Translations under genes and position numbers: made by a program
The notes under the pieces: generated by a model
Told to the model about the DNA's origin: nothing
What the model saw: only the letters and a program-made list of their open reading frames with translations
Database searches by the model: none
Shown: in pieces, positions 16,598-25,430 of the stretch
How the letters are laid out: the number at the start of each line of letters is the position of its first letter
How positions within the stretch are numbered: position 1 is the stretch's first letter
Assembly: GCA_022072225.1 (NCBI GenBank)
Contig: JAJVIC010000017.1
Location: 1 to 64,000, forward strand
From: Bacteroidia bacterium
Lineage (GTDB): Bacteria > Bacteroidota > Bacteroidia > SXHM01
Length of the DNA stretch: 64,000 nucleotides
Direction of reading: 5' to 3'

Positions 16598-16622
16598 TAG
16601 TACTATGTGTTGCATAGTACTA
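16598..16622. promoter_or_regulatory. palindromic operator copy 2 upstream of padR
   Basis: TAGTACTATG and CATAGTACTA form a perfect 10-base inverted repeat around TGTTG. The TTG in the centre is correctly placed to be the -33 element of the promoter ending at 16641, so a protein bound here would block RNA polymerase. This is a likely PadR binding site and suggests autorepression. Confidence 0.72.
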
Positions 16623-16641
16623 GAATATTAACCTATCTTTG
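16610..16641 (+). promoter_or_regulatory. promoter of padR-pspC
   Basis: TTG at 16610-16612 and TATCTTTG at 16634-16641 are separated by 21 bases, a good Bacteroidota promoter. The -33 box is inside the second palindrome. The leader would be about 85 bases long. Confidence 0.65.
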
Positions 16642-16732
16642 TGTCGTCAAAAGAAAAAAAATGTATTCACGAAAAAATGTAAGACAAATTGTAATACTCA
16701 ACAAGAACAAAACTTAAAGATAAGAATATAAA

Positions 16733-17068
16733 ATGGCAACCAATACAGAAAATATAAAAGCACAAATGCGCAAAGGAGTTTTGGAATATTGCATCCTCTC
16801 CATACTGGCGCAACATGATGCTTATGCCAGCGACATTATCGCAAAACTTAAAGATGCAAAACTTATTGTTGTGGAAGGAACACTTTATCCGCTGCTTACC
16901 CGATTAAAGAATGATGGGTTGTTAGGCTATCGTTGGGAAGAGTCAACCTCAGGTCCACCGCGCAAGTATTATCGCCTTACACCCGTTGGTCAGGCATTTC
17001 TTAATGAGATGAACACAACGTGGGAAGAACTGGTACACGCAGTAAACACTACCACAGGAAAAAAATAA
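16733..17068 (+). CDS. PadR family transcriptional regulator
   Basis: This 111-residue protein has a winged helix-turn-helix of the PadR type: MRKGVLEYCILSILA, DAYASDIIAKL, then VEGTLYPLLTRLKNDGLL and RKYYRLTPVG, the wing. The length fits the short (subfamily 2) PadR proteins such as LmrR, which end in one dimerisation helix. It lies 46 bases upstream of a PspC-domain membrane protein, the usual partner of such regulators, and probably represses both genes through the two palindromes upstream. Confidence 0.92.
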   Translation: MATNTENIKAQMRKGVLEYCILSILAQHDAYASDIIAKLKDAKLIVVEGTLYPLLTRLKNDGLLGYRWEESTSGPPRKYYRLTPVGQAFLNEMNTTWEELVHAVNTTTGKK

Positions 17069-17114
17069 CAAAGTTTAGTACAAACTCTAACAAAACAAAC
17101 CAAAACAGGAAATC

Positions 17115-18962
17115 ATGAATAAAACAGTAACAACAAACATTGGCGGGTTTATATTCCACATTGATGATATAGCCTACGAAAAACTAAGCCAGTACCTTAA
17201 CACTATAAAAGGTTACTTCAAACAAAGCGAAGGCCGTGACGAAATTATAGGCGATATAGAAGCAAGGATAGCCGAAATGTTTCGCGAAAAAACTGGCAAC
17301 ACAAAACAAGTGGTAACGCTTAAAGATGTAGACGAAGTAATTACTGTAATGGGACAACCCGAAGCCTTTGCAGGCGAAAGCGAATCTTCAGGCAGCTATA
17401 CGGAAAATTCAAGTTCTTCTGCTGAAACAGCATCCTCACGTAAGCGCACCCGCAGAATTTTTCGCGACCCCGATGAAAAAGTGTTGGGTGGTGTGTGCTC
17501 AGGTATCAGCGCTTACTTTAACATAGATCCAATTATTCTGCGCGGAATATTTGCCATCTCTTTCTTTGTATTCGGCAGCGGGTTTCTGCTCTATTTAATA
17601 TTGTGGGTTATTATCCCAAAAGCACGTACTACAGCCGAAAAGCTGGAGATGCGTGGCGAAAGCGTAAATGTGCACAACATTGAGAAAACCATACGCGAAG
17701 AAATGGAAGAACTGAAACAACGTCTGAATAACCTGTCGGGCGAAGCAAAAGAATCAGTACGCAAAGACGGTAAAATTCGAACCGGTATTCACGAGGTGCT
17801 TGACTTTATTGCTACCATTTTCCGGATGTTGTTCAAAGCGCTGGGTAAAGTAATTGGTGTAGTATTTCTAATAGCAGGTATTACTCTTCTTATAGTAGTT
17901 ATTGCATCGCTTACCGGACTTCCGGGTTTTGTAAGTATCAACAACCATGGTGATGAAATACGCTTGACACTTAACGAAATAATGTACACGTTTCTGGGAA
18001 GTCAGCAACTTATCACCTGGGCTACCATCAGTGCCGCTTTGATAATTTGCATACCTCTGTTGGGTATGATATTCGCAGGTGTTAAACTCATCTTCGGCAT
18101 CAAAACCCGTAACCGTGTTTTCGGATGGATTTCAGCAATATTATGGACTGTTGGACTTATCACAGGCATCATTGTAGCAGTAAGTGTGGCAAAAGATTTT
18201 AAAATAACCAACACGCAACGCTCCAATTTTACGATTTCAAAACCCAATGAAAACAAAATACTGAACCTTGAAGTGAGTAATAACTTTAAAGATTTTGAAG
18301 ATCAAAGTGCAGAATTGGGCGAATGGATGGTGTATGTAGATGAAAATGAAAAACAATTGTTCCGCCTGCCTCAGTTGGATATTGAAAAGAGCAGCAGCGA
18401 CAGCATTGAACTGGAGGTTATCCGTTATTCAAGAGGTCTTTCACGCAAAGATGCAGTGAGTAATGCCGAAAAAGTTAACTACAAGTTTTCACAAAACGAC
18501 AGCACCTTGTTATTTGATAAATACATGAGTCTTGAAAAGAATGATAAATGGCGCATGCAAGATGTAAAAATGGTTCTTCGGTTACCTGTAGGACAAACTA
18601 TTTATCTGAATGAAGAAATGAGACATATTATTTACGACATCGGAAATGTAACCAATACATGGGACAGCGACATGGTCAACCGCAGATGGAAAATGACTCA
18701 AAACGGACTTGCCTGTGTTGATTGCGACAATCTGAAAAACATAGGAGATGAGGACGATGAGGATTGGGCACCCGAAGCACCGGAAACACCGGAAGAACCC
18801 GAAGTAATTGTACCGCCTGCTCAGCCGGCTCCGCCTGCAAAACAAAAGACCGAAGCTGCAGTTTCAGATTCAGGTATAACCCGCGAGCAGTATGATCAGT
18901 TGAGTAAACTGAACCGCATGTACCTGGAGTTGAAATATCCCGATACTAATCTGGTTCTCTAA
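17115..18962 (+). CDS. PspC-domain membrane protein
   Basis: This 615-residue protein starts with a cytoplasmic region (residues 1-110), followed by a PspC domain (about 112-172; EKVLGGVCSGISAYFNIDP, then a transmembrane segment FFVFGSGFLLYLILWVIIP). Further hydrophobic segments occur at about 235-270, 295-325 and 335-360. The C-terminal half is probably extracytoplasmic, with a beta-rich domain (about 370-530), then an acidic, Pro-rich linker near 550-580. PspC proteins take part in responses to envelope stress. It is probably co-transcribed with padR. The acidic Pro/Glu stretch near the C-terminus is unusual but uninterrupted. Confidence 0.88.
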   Translation: MNKTVTTNIGGFIFHIDDIAYEKLSQYLNTIKGYFKQSEGRDEIIGDIEARIAEMFREKTGNTKQVVTLKDVDEVITVMGQPEAFAGESESSGSYTENSSSSAETASSRKRTRRIFRDPDEKVLGGVCSGISAYFNIDPIILRGIFAISFFVFGSGFLLYLILWVIIPKARTTAEKLEMRGESVNVHNIEKTIREEMEELKQRLNNLSGEAKESVRKDGKIRTGIHEVLDFIATIFRMLFKALGKVIGVVFLIAGITLLIVVIASLTGLPGFVSINNHGDEIRLTLNEIMYTFLGSQQLITWATISAALIICIPLLGMIFAGVKLIFGIKTRNRVFGWISAILWTVGLITGIIVAVSVAKDFKITNTQRSNFTISKPNENKILNLEVSNNFKDFEDQSAELGEWMVYVDENEKQLFRLPQLDIEKSSSDSIELEVIRYSRGLSRKDAVSNAEKVNYKFSQNDSTLLFDKYMSLEKNDKWRMQDVKMVLRLPVGQTIYLNEEMRHIIYDIGNVTNTWDSDMVNRRWKMTQNGLACVDCDNLKNIGDEDDEDWAPEAPETPEEPEVIVPPAQPAPPAKQKTEAAVSDSGITREQYDQLSKLNRMYLELKYPDTNLVL

Positions 18963-19023
18963 TGTCACCCTGAGCGTAGTCGAAGGGCAATAATAAAATG
19001 CTTCGACTACGCTCAGCATGACA
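18963..19023. repeat. REP-like inverted repeat (CTGAGCGTAGTCGAAG), copy 1
   Basis: TGTCACCCTGAGCGTAGTCG pairs with CGACTACGCTCAGCATGACA across an AT-rich centre. It begins one base after the pspC stop codon and may end that transcript. A second copy in the same orientation is at 19638-19700. Confidence 0.8.
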
Positions 19024-19144
19024 ACCAAAACAAAATAAAAACAATACTAAAAAACCGGAAAAACACCCCGGACGGCCAAAGGTGTGTCTTGAATAAATCA
19101 CAAAAAAACAAAATACAAATAACAAAACATTCAAAATATAAAAC

Positions 19145-19492
19145 ATGAAAACACTAGCCATCATCATCGCCCTCTTCACCACCCTGCTGCTAAGCAACGG
19201 CAGCGTTGAAGCAAAAAACAGTACTAACAAAACCACCGCAACAGCAGTACGCGAACAGGTTGTTAAAAAAGTGGGAATGCCCGAACTGCGCAGAGAAAAA
19301 ATAAGTCCTGCCAGCGTAATGGTAACCTTCACCATCAACGAAAACAACCTCATCATTGTGAAAGAAGTTGCGGGCGAAAACAGTTTCCTTAACGAGTATG
19401 TAGGCACTAAACTGCATCACTCCAAAATAGGTATCACTCCCGAAACTGCCGGACAGGAGTTTGAGATCACATTCAACTTCGGCAAGCCATAA
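19145..19492 (+). CDS. small secreted protein, unknown function
   Basis: This 115-residue protein has a signal peptide (about 1-23; LFTTLLLSNGSVEA) and a mature domain with PASVMVTFTINENNLI and a C-terminal EFEITFNFGKP. The pattern of short strands around one helix is like that of small TonB C-terminal-like or energy-transducing domains from Bacteroidota, but the similarity is too weak to name. It would be periplasmic. It is framed by two direct copies of the same REP-like element and has no other neighbour in its transcript. Confidence 0.65.
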   Translation: MKTLAIIIALFTTLLLSNGSVEAKNSTNKTTATAVREQVVKKVGMPELRREKISPASVMVTFTINENNLIIVKEVAGENSFLNEYVGTKLHHSKIGITPETAGQEFEITFNFGKP

Positions 19493-19516
19493 CCAACTAA
19501 AAACACAGTAAAATCA

Positions 19517-19556
19517 AGGCTTTCAGCATGCCTGACAGCCAATAGTATGCCCGTTT
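19517..19556 (+). terminator. possible terminator after the small secreted protein gene
   Basis: GGCTTTCAG and CTGACAGCC form an imperfect hairpin, followed 15 bases later by a T run. Weak support. Confidence 0.3.
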
Positions 19557-19637
19557 TTTAACATAAATTAAGATTTTTTAAAAGAATTTAACAATTGAAT
19601 GAAGGTCCTTTGCAGTAGAAATCACAGAACAAAACAA

Positions 19638-19700
19638 TGTCACCCTGAGCGTAGTTGAAGGGACAATAACAAAAATGCTTCGACTACGCTCAGCATGACA
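19638..19700. repeat. REP-like inverted repeat (CTGAGCGTAGTTGAAG), copy 2
   Basis: It has the same palindrome and orientation as the copy at 18963-19023 apart from single-base changes. It sits just upstream of the T9SS propeller gene. Confidence 0.8.
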
Positions 19701-19738
19701 GACAATAACAAATAACAACAATTTAAAACCCCAATAAA

Positions 19739-20986
19739 ATGAAAACAAAAATCATCCTTCTCTGCAGTGTGATACTGATAAGTTTCACCGCTGCAACCAA
19801 CGCCCAAACCAATCAATGGGAAGTTTACAATTCAAATAATTCACCGCTTGCAGGTAATTCTGCAATGACTGTAACCACTACAGGCAACAGTGCCTGGATA
19901 GGAACAACAGCAGGGTTGAATTATTTCAACGGTACACAATGGACAACTTTAACTACTGCAAATTCTGATCTTCCAGACAACACCATAAACGACATTGCAC
20001 GCGAAGAAAACGGAACGCTATGGATAGCCACTAACAACGGTTTGGCCAAACTCAATGACCATGAATGGACAATATACAACAACTCTAACTCTGCATTGCC
20101 TGTTAATAATATTAAATGTATAACTATAGACGAAACCGGCAACAAATGGATAGGGACCTGGGGAGGTGGCCTGGTAAAGTTCGACAACAGTAACTGGATT
20201 ATTTACAACACTTCAAACTCACAGATACCTGCCAATGGCATTAATGCTGTAACTGCCGATAGTAACGGAATAATTTGGGTAGGCACTTTCAGCAACGGCA
20301 TAGGCTTACTCGACAATGGGAATTGGACTAACTATAATACATCCAATTCAGCATTGCAAAGCAACGATGTAAGAGCAATTGCTTTTGACAAAAACGATAA
20401 TACCTGGATCGCCAGTTCCAACGGTATTGTTCGCGTAAACGGAAATGCATGGACATTTATAAACCATAGCATTACAGGATTTCCATTTCAGAGTGTAAAC
20501 GATATCGTTTGTGGCGACAAAATTTGGTTTGCAAGCGATAATGGATTAATTGAATTTGACGGCACGCATTGGTTGAGCCACAGGGTTGATAATTCATCAT
20601 TGCCTGTAAATGATACACGAGCTGTTGCAATGGACGAAAAACTAAATATATGGATAGCAACAGCCGGAGGTGGTTTGGCAATCTACAATTCAGAAGGTAT
20701 TACGCTATCAGTTGAAGATACTGAAGCAGCATTAAACTCAATGAGTGTATTTCCAAATCCTTCAAATGGTGAAGTAAAATTCAACTTTACTACCAGAGAG
20801 TCCGGTGATGCTGAGCTTGCCCTGTACGATTTGCAAGGCAGAAAAGTATGCACTTTGTTAAATGAACAAGTAAGTGCAGGAAAACATGAGTTCCGATTTG
20901 ATACCAACACGCTTCCTGCCGGAGTTTACATCTGGTGGGTGCGCTTTAAAGACAGGATTGATACTATGCGACTGGCGGTTATCTGA
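19739..20986 (+). CDS. secreted two-component-regulator-type propeller protein with T9SS tail
   Basis: This 415-residue protein has a signal peptide (1-23, ending TNAQ), then about eight repeats of the pattern W-IYNNSNS-LP-N-I--I--D--GN-WIGT (residues 25-325). These are the "two-component regulator propeller" repeats known from the sensor part of hybrid kinases, but here there is no kinase. The last 80 residues are a type A T9SS tail (VFPNPSNGEV, DLQGRKV, AGVYIWWVR). It is a surface or secreted propeller. A paralogue lies at 54753-56015. The ligand is unknown. Confidence 0.87.
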   Translation: MKTKIILLCSVILISFTAATNAQTNQWEVYNSNNSPLAGNSAMTVTTTGNSAWIGTTAGLNYFNGTQWTTLTTANSDLPDNTINDIAREENGTLWIATNNGLAKLNDHEWTIYNNSNSALPVNNIKCITIDETGNKWIGTWGGGLVKFDNSNWIIYNTSNSQIPANGINAVTADSNGIIWVGTFSNGIGLLDNGNWTNYNTSNSALQSNDVRAIAFDKNDNTWIASSNGIVRVNGNAWTFINHSITGFPFQSVNDIVCGDKIWFASDNGLIEFDGTHWLSHRVDNSSLPVNDTRAVAMDEKLNIWIATAGGGLAIYNSEGITLSVEDTEAALNSMSVFPNPSNGEVKFNFTTRESGDAELALYDLQGRKVCTLLNEQVSAGKHEFRFDTNTLPAGVYIWWVRFKDRIDTMRLAVI

Positions 20987-21030
20987 TTTAGTAGAGTTTA
21001 TCACTTAGACGCTCTTTCGTGTATCATTCC

Positions 21031-21067
21031 AAAACCTTCGGGAAAGTTCCCGAAGGTTTTTCATTTT
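21031..21067 (+). terminator. intrinsic terminator of the propeller gene
   Basis: AAAACCTTCGGGAA and its complement TTCCCGAAGGTTTT form a strong stem around AG, followed by T-rich sequence. It lies 45 bases after the propeller stop codon. Confidence 0.85.
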
Positions 21068-21074
21068 ATATTTG
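21067..21074 (+). promoter_or_regulatory. -7 element of the SUI1 gene
   Basis: TATATTTG fits TAnnTTTG and ends only four bases before the ATG at 21079, predicting an mRNA with almost no leader. It directly follows the upstream terminator. Confidence 0.5.
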
Positions 21075-21078
21075 CTGC

Positions 21079-21423
21079 ATGTCAAACAAAAATAAAAATA
21101 AAGACGGATTTGTTTACTCTACCAATCCGAACTTCAGCCTCACCCCTGCCCTCTCCGAAGGAGAGGGAGCAGAGACTCTTCCAAACCAGAAACAAAATCT
21201 TCGCGTTGAACTGGACCGCAGAAACCGGGCAGGCAAGTCAGTAACGCTTATCACCGGCTTCATTGGCAGCGATGATGATTTGGAAACATTAGCCAAATTA
21301 CTGAAAACAAAATGCGGTGTTGGCGGCAGCAGCAAAGACGGAGAAATTCTTTTGCAGGGCGATTTCAGAAAAAAGGCAGAAGAAATTCTGGCGAAAGAAG
21401 GTTACCGCGTTCGTGTTATCTGA
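21079..21423 (+). CDS. SUI1/eIF1-family translation factor with repeat-derived insert
   Basis: With the ATG at 21079 this is a 114-residue protein. The C-terminal SUI1 domain is clear: QNLRVELDRRNRAGKSVTLI, then a loop, then TKCGVGGSSKDGEILLQGDF and a final Arg-rich strand. Bacterial SUI1 (YciH-type) proteins bind the small ribosomal subunit and affect initiation fidelity. The N-terminal linker (about residues 20-33; SLTPALSEGEGAE) is encoded by a palindromic intergenic repeat inserted in frame. The stop codon abuts, with no gap, that of the convergent PKD gene. Confidence 0.88.
   Translation: MSNKNKNKDGFVYSTNPNFSLTPALSEGEGAETLPNQKQNLRVELDRRNRAGKSVTLITGFIGSDDDLETLAKLLKTKCGVGGSSKDGEILLQGDFRKKAEEILAKEGYRVRVI
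21139..21175 (+). repeat. palindromic intergenic repeat inserted in the SUI1 coding sequence
   Basis: CCTCACCCCTGCCCTCTCC, then GAA, then GGAGAGGG forms a hairpin (stem CCCTCTCC / GGAGAGGG). This type of element is normally intergenic in Bacteroidota; a decayed relative is near 7815-7850. Here it is read in frame. Confidence 0.65.
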
Positions 21424-24400
21424 TTACTTTACCAACGTAACCGTTCCATTGTATTTGTGTCGTTCGTTTTTGAAGTCGGTAACTTCTACATTATAGACAT
21501 ACAAATCATTAGGCAATTCTTTTCCGGTATTCCAGAATGTTCCGTTCCAGGTTTCGCCATAGGTAAAAGTGGAGAAAACCTGTTGCCCCCAACGGTTGTA
21601 AACTCTGAATTCAAAATTGGTAAAGCCAAAACCGCGAGGTGTAAACTCATCATTTACCCCATCACTGTTGGGCGTAAACGCAGATGGAACATACAAGGCA
21701 AATGCTCCGTCAATAACAACTAAGTGAGCAACGGTATCTTTACAACCAAACTGATTTGTAACAATCTGCTCCACTACATAATGTCCTGAATCGGGATACA
21801 GGTGCTCAGGGCTTTGAGTATTATCCGTTCCGCTGAAATCACCAAAGTCCCACTCCCACTCTGTTGCACCGGAGCTTAAATCAACAAAAGCAATGTTGCG
21901 GTCGAACACATTAGTAGGTTGCGGGCCGTAATTAAACGCGGCAGAAGGTTTCGGGAAAACGGTGATGATGTCAATACTGTCTTTGGTAGTAGCACAGCCA
22001 TCAGCAGATGTTGCCGTAAGTGTAACAGAGAAGGTGCCGTCTGTGCCGAATACATGTACTGCATCCTGATCGGTTGAAGTTCCGCCATCGCTGAACTGCC
22101 AGTCGTAAGTGGCAATGGTTTCGCCTGCTTCAATGGTGCTTAAATCAACACAGTTAACCGTTAAAGGAACACAACCCTCCAGCGGACTTACTCTGAAATC
22201 AACAACCGGATAACCATTTACATCTACCGGCTTGATAATTGTATCGGAGCAGGCGCTGTCGCTGGTAACAATTAACTGCACATCATAAATTCCTGATGTT
22301 GCATACAGGTTTTGAGGGTTCTGTAACAATGAAGTGTTGGCATCATCAAAATCCCATTCCCAGGTAACAATGTCACCAAGACTTATAACACTCTGGTCGT
22401 TGAAGTCGGTTGTTGTTCCAACGCAAACTTCGGTAGCAACAAAATCAGCAACGGGGTTTGGATGCACACGCACGCGATCCATAAAGCTTGCGGTGCAGTT
22501 GTTATCGGAAGTTACGGTAAGGGTTACATTGTAATAGCCAGTGTTTGCGTAATTATGCAAAGGATTTTGCTGTGTTGAACTCTGGCTGTTACCAAAATCC
22601 CAATCCCAATCGGTAATAACACCATTGCCGGCAATAATTGATTCATCGGTGAAAACAGCATCGTAACTGAAGCATACATTATCCACACTGAAACCTGCAA
22701 CGGGAACCGGATAAATTTCAACTGTGTTTTCAACCGTGTCTTTGCAACCATTGTCTGACGTTGCGATTAATTCTACAATGTACGTTCCGTCAACGTAGAA
22801 GGTAAACACAGGTTCTTCTACAGTTGAAGTAGAATTAGGAATAGCTGGTATGAGTTCAAAATCACCGAAATCCCAGTGCCATGAGTCAATGCTGCCTGTT
22901 GTAATGGAACTTGTATTATTAAAGTTAATGGGCGTTCCGGCACAGACATCCTGTCCTGAAAAAGCGGCAACGGGATTTTCAAATACTTCGATATCACGGG
23001 TGTAGGTATCGGTACAACCGCTGTCGCTTTCAACTGTAAGCGAAACGGTATAGGTACCGTAATTTGTATAGGTGTTGGTCGGGTTTTGTTGTGTATCGGT
23101 ATTGCCGTCATCAAAATCCCAATCCCAACTGATGATGCTTCCCGAAGAAAGTGAGGTTAAATCCTGAAAAGAAGTTACTGCTCCTTCACATACATCGGGT
23201 GCAGCGAAGTTAGCAACAGGAACTGCATGAACATTCACAACCTGTATCATGGTATCGGTGCAACCCAAGCCCGAACCTGCTATGAGGCGAACGGTAAATG
23301 CACCTGCAAAACTGTAATCGTGCGAAGGGCTTTGTAAGATAGAAGTTGCAAAATCACCGAAACTCCAGTTCCATGCATTTAAATTTCCAATGGGAACAGA
23401 ACTTAAATCGGTAAACTGCACCGTTGGCGAGCATCCCGAAACAAAAGAGAAATCGGCAGTGGGACGGGCATTGACATCCACATTATGGGTAATTGTTCCG
23501 GTGCAACCACTGTCTGAAACAGCAGAAAGGGTAACAGCATAGGTTTGCACATTGGCATACTGATAGGTAGGATTTTGCTGTGTATCCGTTCCGACACCAT
23601 CACCAAAATCCCAATCCCATTGCGCCACATTACCTGAAGCTATGGTTGTTTGATTTTGGAAAGAAGTGATGTTGCCCACACAAACTGCAGGTGCGGTAAA
23701 TTCAACTTCAGGGTTTGGATTTACAATTACATCGGCACTGTATGTATGCTCGCAGCCGGCATCGTTGGTAATGGTGAGGGTTGCATTATAGGTTCCGGGA
23801 TTAAGATAAGTGTGTGTCGGGTTTTGCAGGCTGGAAGAATTTCCGTCATCAAAATCCCAATCCCATGCGGTGATGGTTCCTGTGCCTGCTGTACTTAAAT
23901 CGGTGAATACGGTTGGAATGCCTTCACATACAATGGTTGCTGTGAAATCGGCTTCGGGGAGCACAATGTTAAAATCAACGGTATCGGCATCGGTAGTATT
24001 ATCTACAAACAATGCGCCTGCAATGATTTGGGTGCTGCCATCAAAGCCGGCAGGATAAGTAACAACAAGTTCCCATGTTGAGTCGGTGAGCAAGGTTGCC
24101 ATCTGAGGCGAGCCTATGAAATCACCGCTTACTGCAATGTTCTGGGCAACGGTGTCGTTTGTGCCTGTAACGGTGAAAGAGCAAGGCATATCGGCATTGG
24201 CTGTTGGTGAGGTAATGTTTATACCGGGTTCAGGCGGGACTGCGGGAACAATGGGAGTAATGTTATCCAATGAGCAATTTACATATCCGTTGCAATCACT
24301 TATCCAATAGGGATGAAAGGTAATGAAGCACCAGTTGGATGTTGGGGTGAATGTAACAGTGGTCGTTTGCCAGTTAGTATTCATAAAACTTCCGCTTTGC

Positions 24401-24816
24401 CACAATATCTCACCTTGACCACAAAGTGAATTGCCACCAAGAATTTCCATAGAACCATAGCAATTGCCGGGTTCTGCAGTGTTATAGACCGAACTGAAAG
24501 CTATATCTATGTTAAATTGATATTCAGTTCCGGCTGTAAGACAGGGAACTAATTGCTGACTGGCGCCTTCATTATATCCTCCTTGATTACCACCCTGCAA
24601 CATACTGATGTAGGAACTTCCTTCAGATGGAGGTTGGGTAAAACCCCATTGACCGGGTTGAGTATCGGGCGAACCGAAACACGCATTCCAGGGTGCAGGA
24701 ACTACGTGGGGAGCAGAAGGACCTTCAAATCCCGGGTTTTGGAAAACACCTTGCGCATAGCTGAAATGCAAAGAAAGAAGGGATGCAGCGAAGAATAGAA
24801 GTAGTTGTTTAATCAC
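21424..24816 (-). CDS. large PKD-repeat surface protein with gliding-motility-type C-terminal domain
   Basis: This 1130-residue protein has a signal peptide (1-21, ending SYAQ), an N-terminal jelly-roll-like domain (about 22-190), a second beta domain (about 190-285), then nine PKD domains (about 286-1035), each with the W-WDF-DG core and the Y-Y end. The C-terminal domain (LYVPSAFTPNSDGVNDEF, then YNRWGQQVF and a final GTVTLVK) is the CHU_C / type B tail of T9SS cargo. It is probably a surface adhesin. The repeats differ from each other, so assembly error is not suggested. It abuts the SUI1 gene tail to tail. Confidence 0.93.
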   Translation of the reverse strand: MIKQLLLFFAASLLSLHFSYAQGVFQNPGFEGPSAPHVVPAPWNACFGSPDTQPGQWGFTQPPSEGSSYISMLQGGNQGGYNEGASQQLVPCLTAGTEYQFNIDIAFSSVYNTAEPGNCYGSMEILGGNSLCGQGEILWQSGSFMNTNWQTTTVTFTPTSNWCFITFHPYWISDCNGYVNCSLDNITPIVPAVPPEPGINITSPTANADMPCSFTVTGTNDTVAQNIAVSGDFIGSPQMATLLTDSTWELVVTYPAGFDGSTQIIAGALFVDNTTDADTVDFNIVLPEADFTATIVCEGIPTVFTDLSTAGTGTITAWDWDFDDGNSSSLQNPTHTYLNPGTYNATLTITNDAGCEHTYSADVIVNPNPEVEFTAPAVCVGNITSFQNQTTIASGNVAQWDWDFGDGVGTDTQQNPTYQYANVQTYAVTLSAVSDSGCTGTITHNVDVNARPTADFSFVSGCSPTVQFTDLSSVPIGNLNAWNWSFGDFATSILQSPSHDYSFAGAFTVRLIAGSGLGCTDTMIQVVNVHAVPVANFAAPDVCEGAVTSFQDLTSLSSGSIISWDWDFDDGNTDTQQNPTNTYTNYGTYTVSLTVESDSGCTDTYTRDIEVFENPVAAFSGQDVCAGTPINFNNTSSITTGSIDSWHWDFGDFELIPAIPNSTSTVEEPVFTFYVDGTYIVELIATSDNGCKDTVENTVEIYPVPVAGFSVDNVCFSYDAVFTDESIIAGNGVITDWDWDFGNSQSSTQQNPLHNYANTGYYNVTLTVTSDNNCTASFMDRVRVHPNPVADFVATEVCVGTTTDFNDQSVISLGDIVTWEWDFDDANTSLLQNPQNLYATSGIYDVQLIVTSDSACSDTIIKPVDVNGYPVVDFRVSPLEGCVPLTVNCVDLSTIEAGETIATYDWQFSDGGTSTDQDAVHVFGTDGTFSVTLTATSADGCATTKDSIDIITVFPKPSAAFNYGPQPTNVFDRNIAFVDLSSGATEWEWDFGDFSGTDNTQSPEHLYPDSGHYVVEQIVTNQFGCKDTVAHLVVIDGAFALYVPSAFTPNSDGVNDEFTPRGFGFTNFEFRVYNRWGQQVFSTFTYGETWNGTFWNTGKELPNDLYVYNVEVTDFKNERHKYNGTVTLVK

Positions 24817-25003
24817 TTATTTATTCTAAAACATCGGAAAGTTAGGAAATATTATTTGTAATAAAACATGTATTTAAATGATTTTTTCAAAAAATGTCTG
24901 ATTTAAAAATAATCTATAGTAACAAAGTATTAATAAATAAATTATTTGCATTAATCGAAAACATTTTGTAATTATGCATTAAAAATCAACACCTTATATC
25001 TAA

Positions 25004-25375
25004 ATGCCGGGGTACAAATTCAAATGGGGACGTGTGTTTTACTTTGAAGAAGGTATTCTTTGTGTTGAATATGTGGATGATTACATGGTGGATGAAGAAG
25101 ATGTGATTGAATTTCATGCTATATTTAATAAAGAGGCAGAAAAAGGAAAACTGAAACTCTTAGTGCTTCCCGGACAAAATACAAGTGCCACGCGCGAAGC
25201 CCGCGAATACAGCCAGAAAACAACAATAAAAAGTTCAGGCGAAGCAATAGTTATATACTCACTTGCTCAACGGATTATTTCGAATTTTTATATTTCGTTT
25301 AAAAACAAGGCCGATTATCCTATAAAAATGTTTAACAGCAAAGATGAGGCTGTAAAATGGCTGAGAAGTCTTTAG
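25004..25375 (+). CDS. small hypothetical cytoplasmic protein, STAS-like
   Basis: This 123-residue protein without signal peptide alternates predicted strands and helices (VFYFEEGILCVEYVDDY, then KLKLLVLPG, then GEAIVIYSLAQRII, then YPIKMFNSKDEAVKWLRSL). The last motif and the overall pattern resemble SpoIIAA/STAS-like proteins common in Bacteroidota. It could be a regulatory partner, but no function is known. It is divergent from the PKD gene across a 187-base AT-rich gap with no clear promoter. Confidence 0.7.
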   Translation: MPGYKFKWGRVFYFEEGILCVEYVDDYMVDEEDVIEFHAIFNKEAEKGKLKLLVLPGQNTSATREAREYSQKTTIKSSGEAIVIYSLAQRIISNFYISFKNKADYPIKMFNSKDEAVKWLRSL

Positions 25376-25383
25376 TTTCCTAA

Positions 25384-25428
25384 AATGAGATTGCTTCGTC
25401 TCGCGAAAAGCGAGACTCGCAATGACGT
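25384..25428. repeat. half REP-like element with internal hairpin
   Basis: It contains GATTGCTTCG and TCGCAATGACG from the family seen at 8889-8958, joined by a hairpin with arms GTCTCGC and GCGAGAC. It lies between two convergent genes and could act as a terminator. Confidence 0.65.
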
Positions 25429-25430
25429 AA

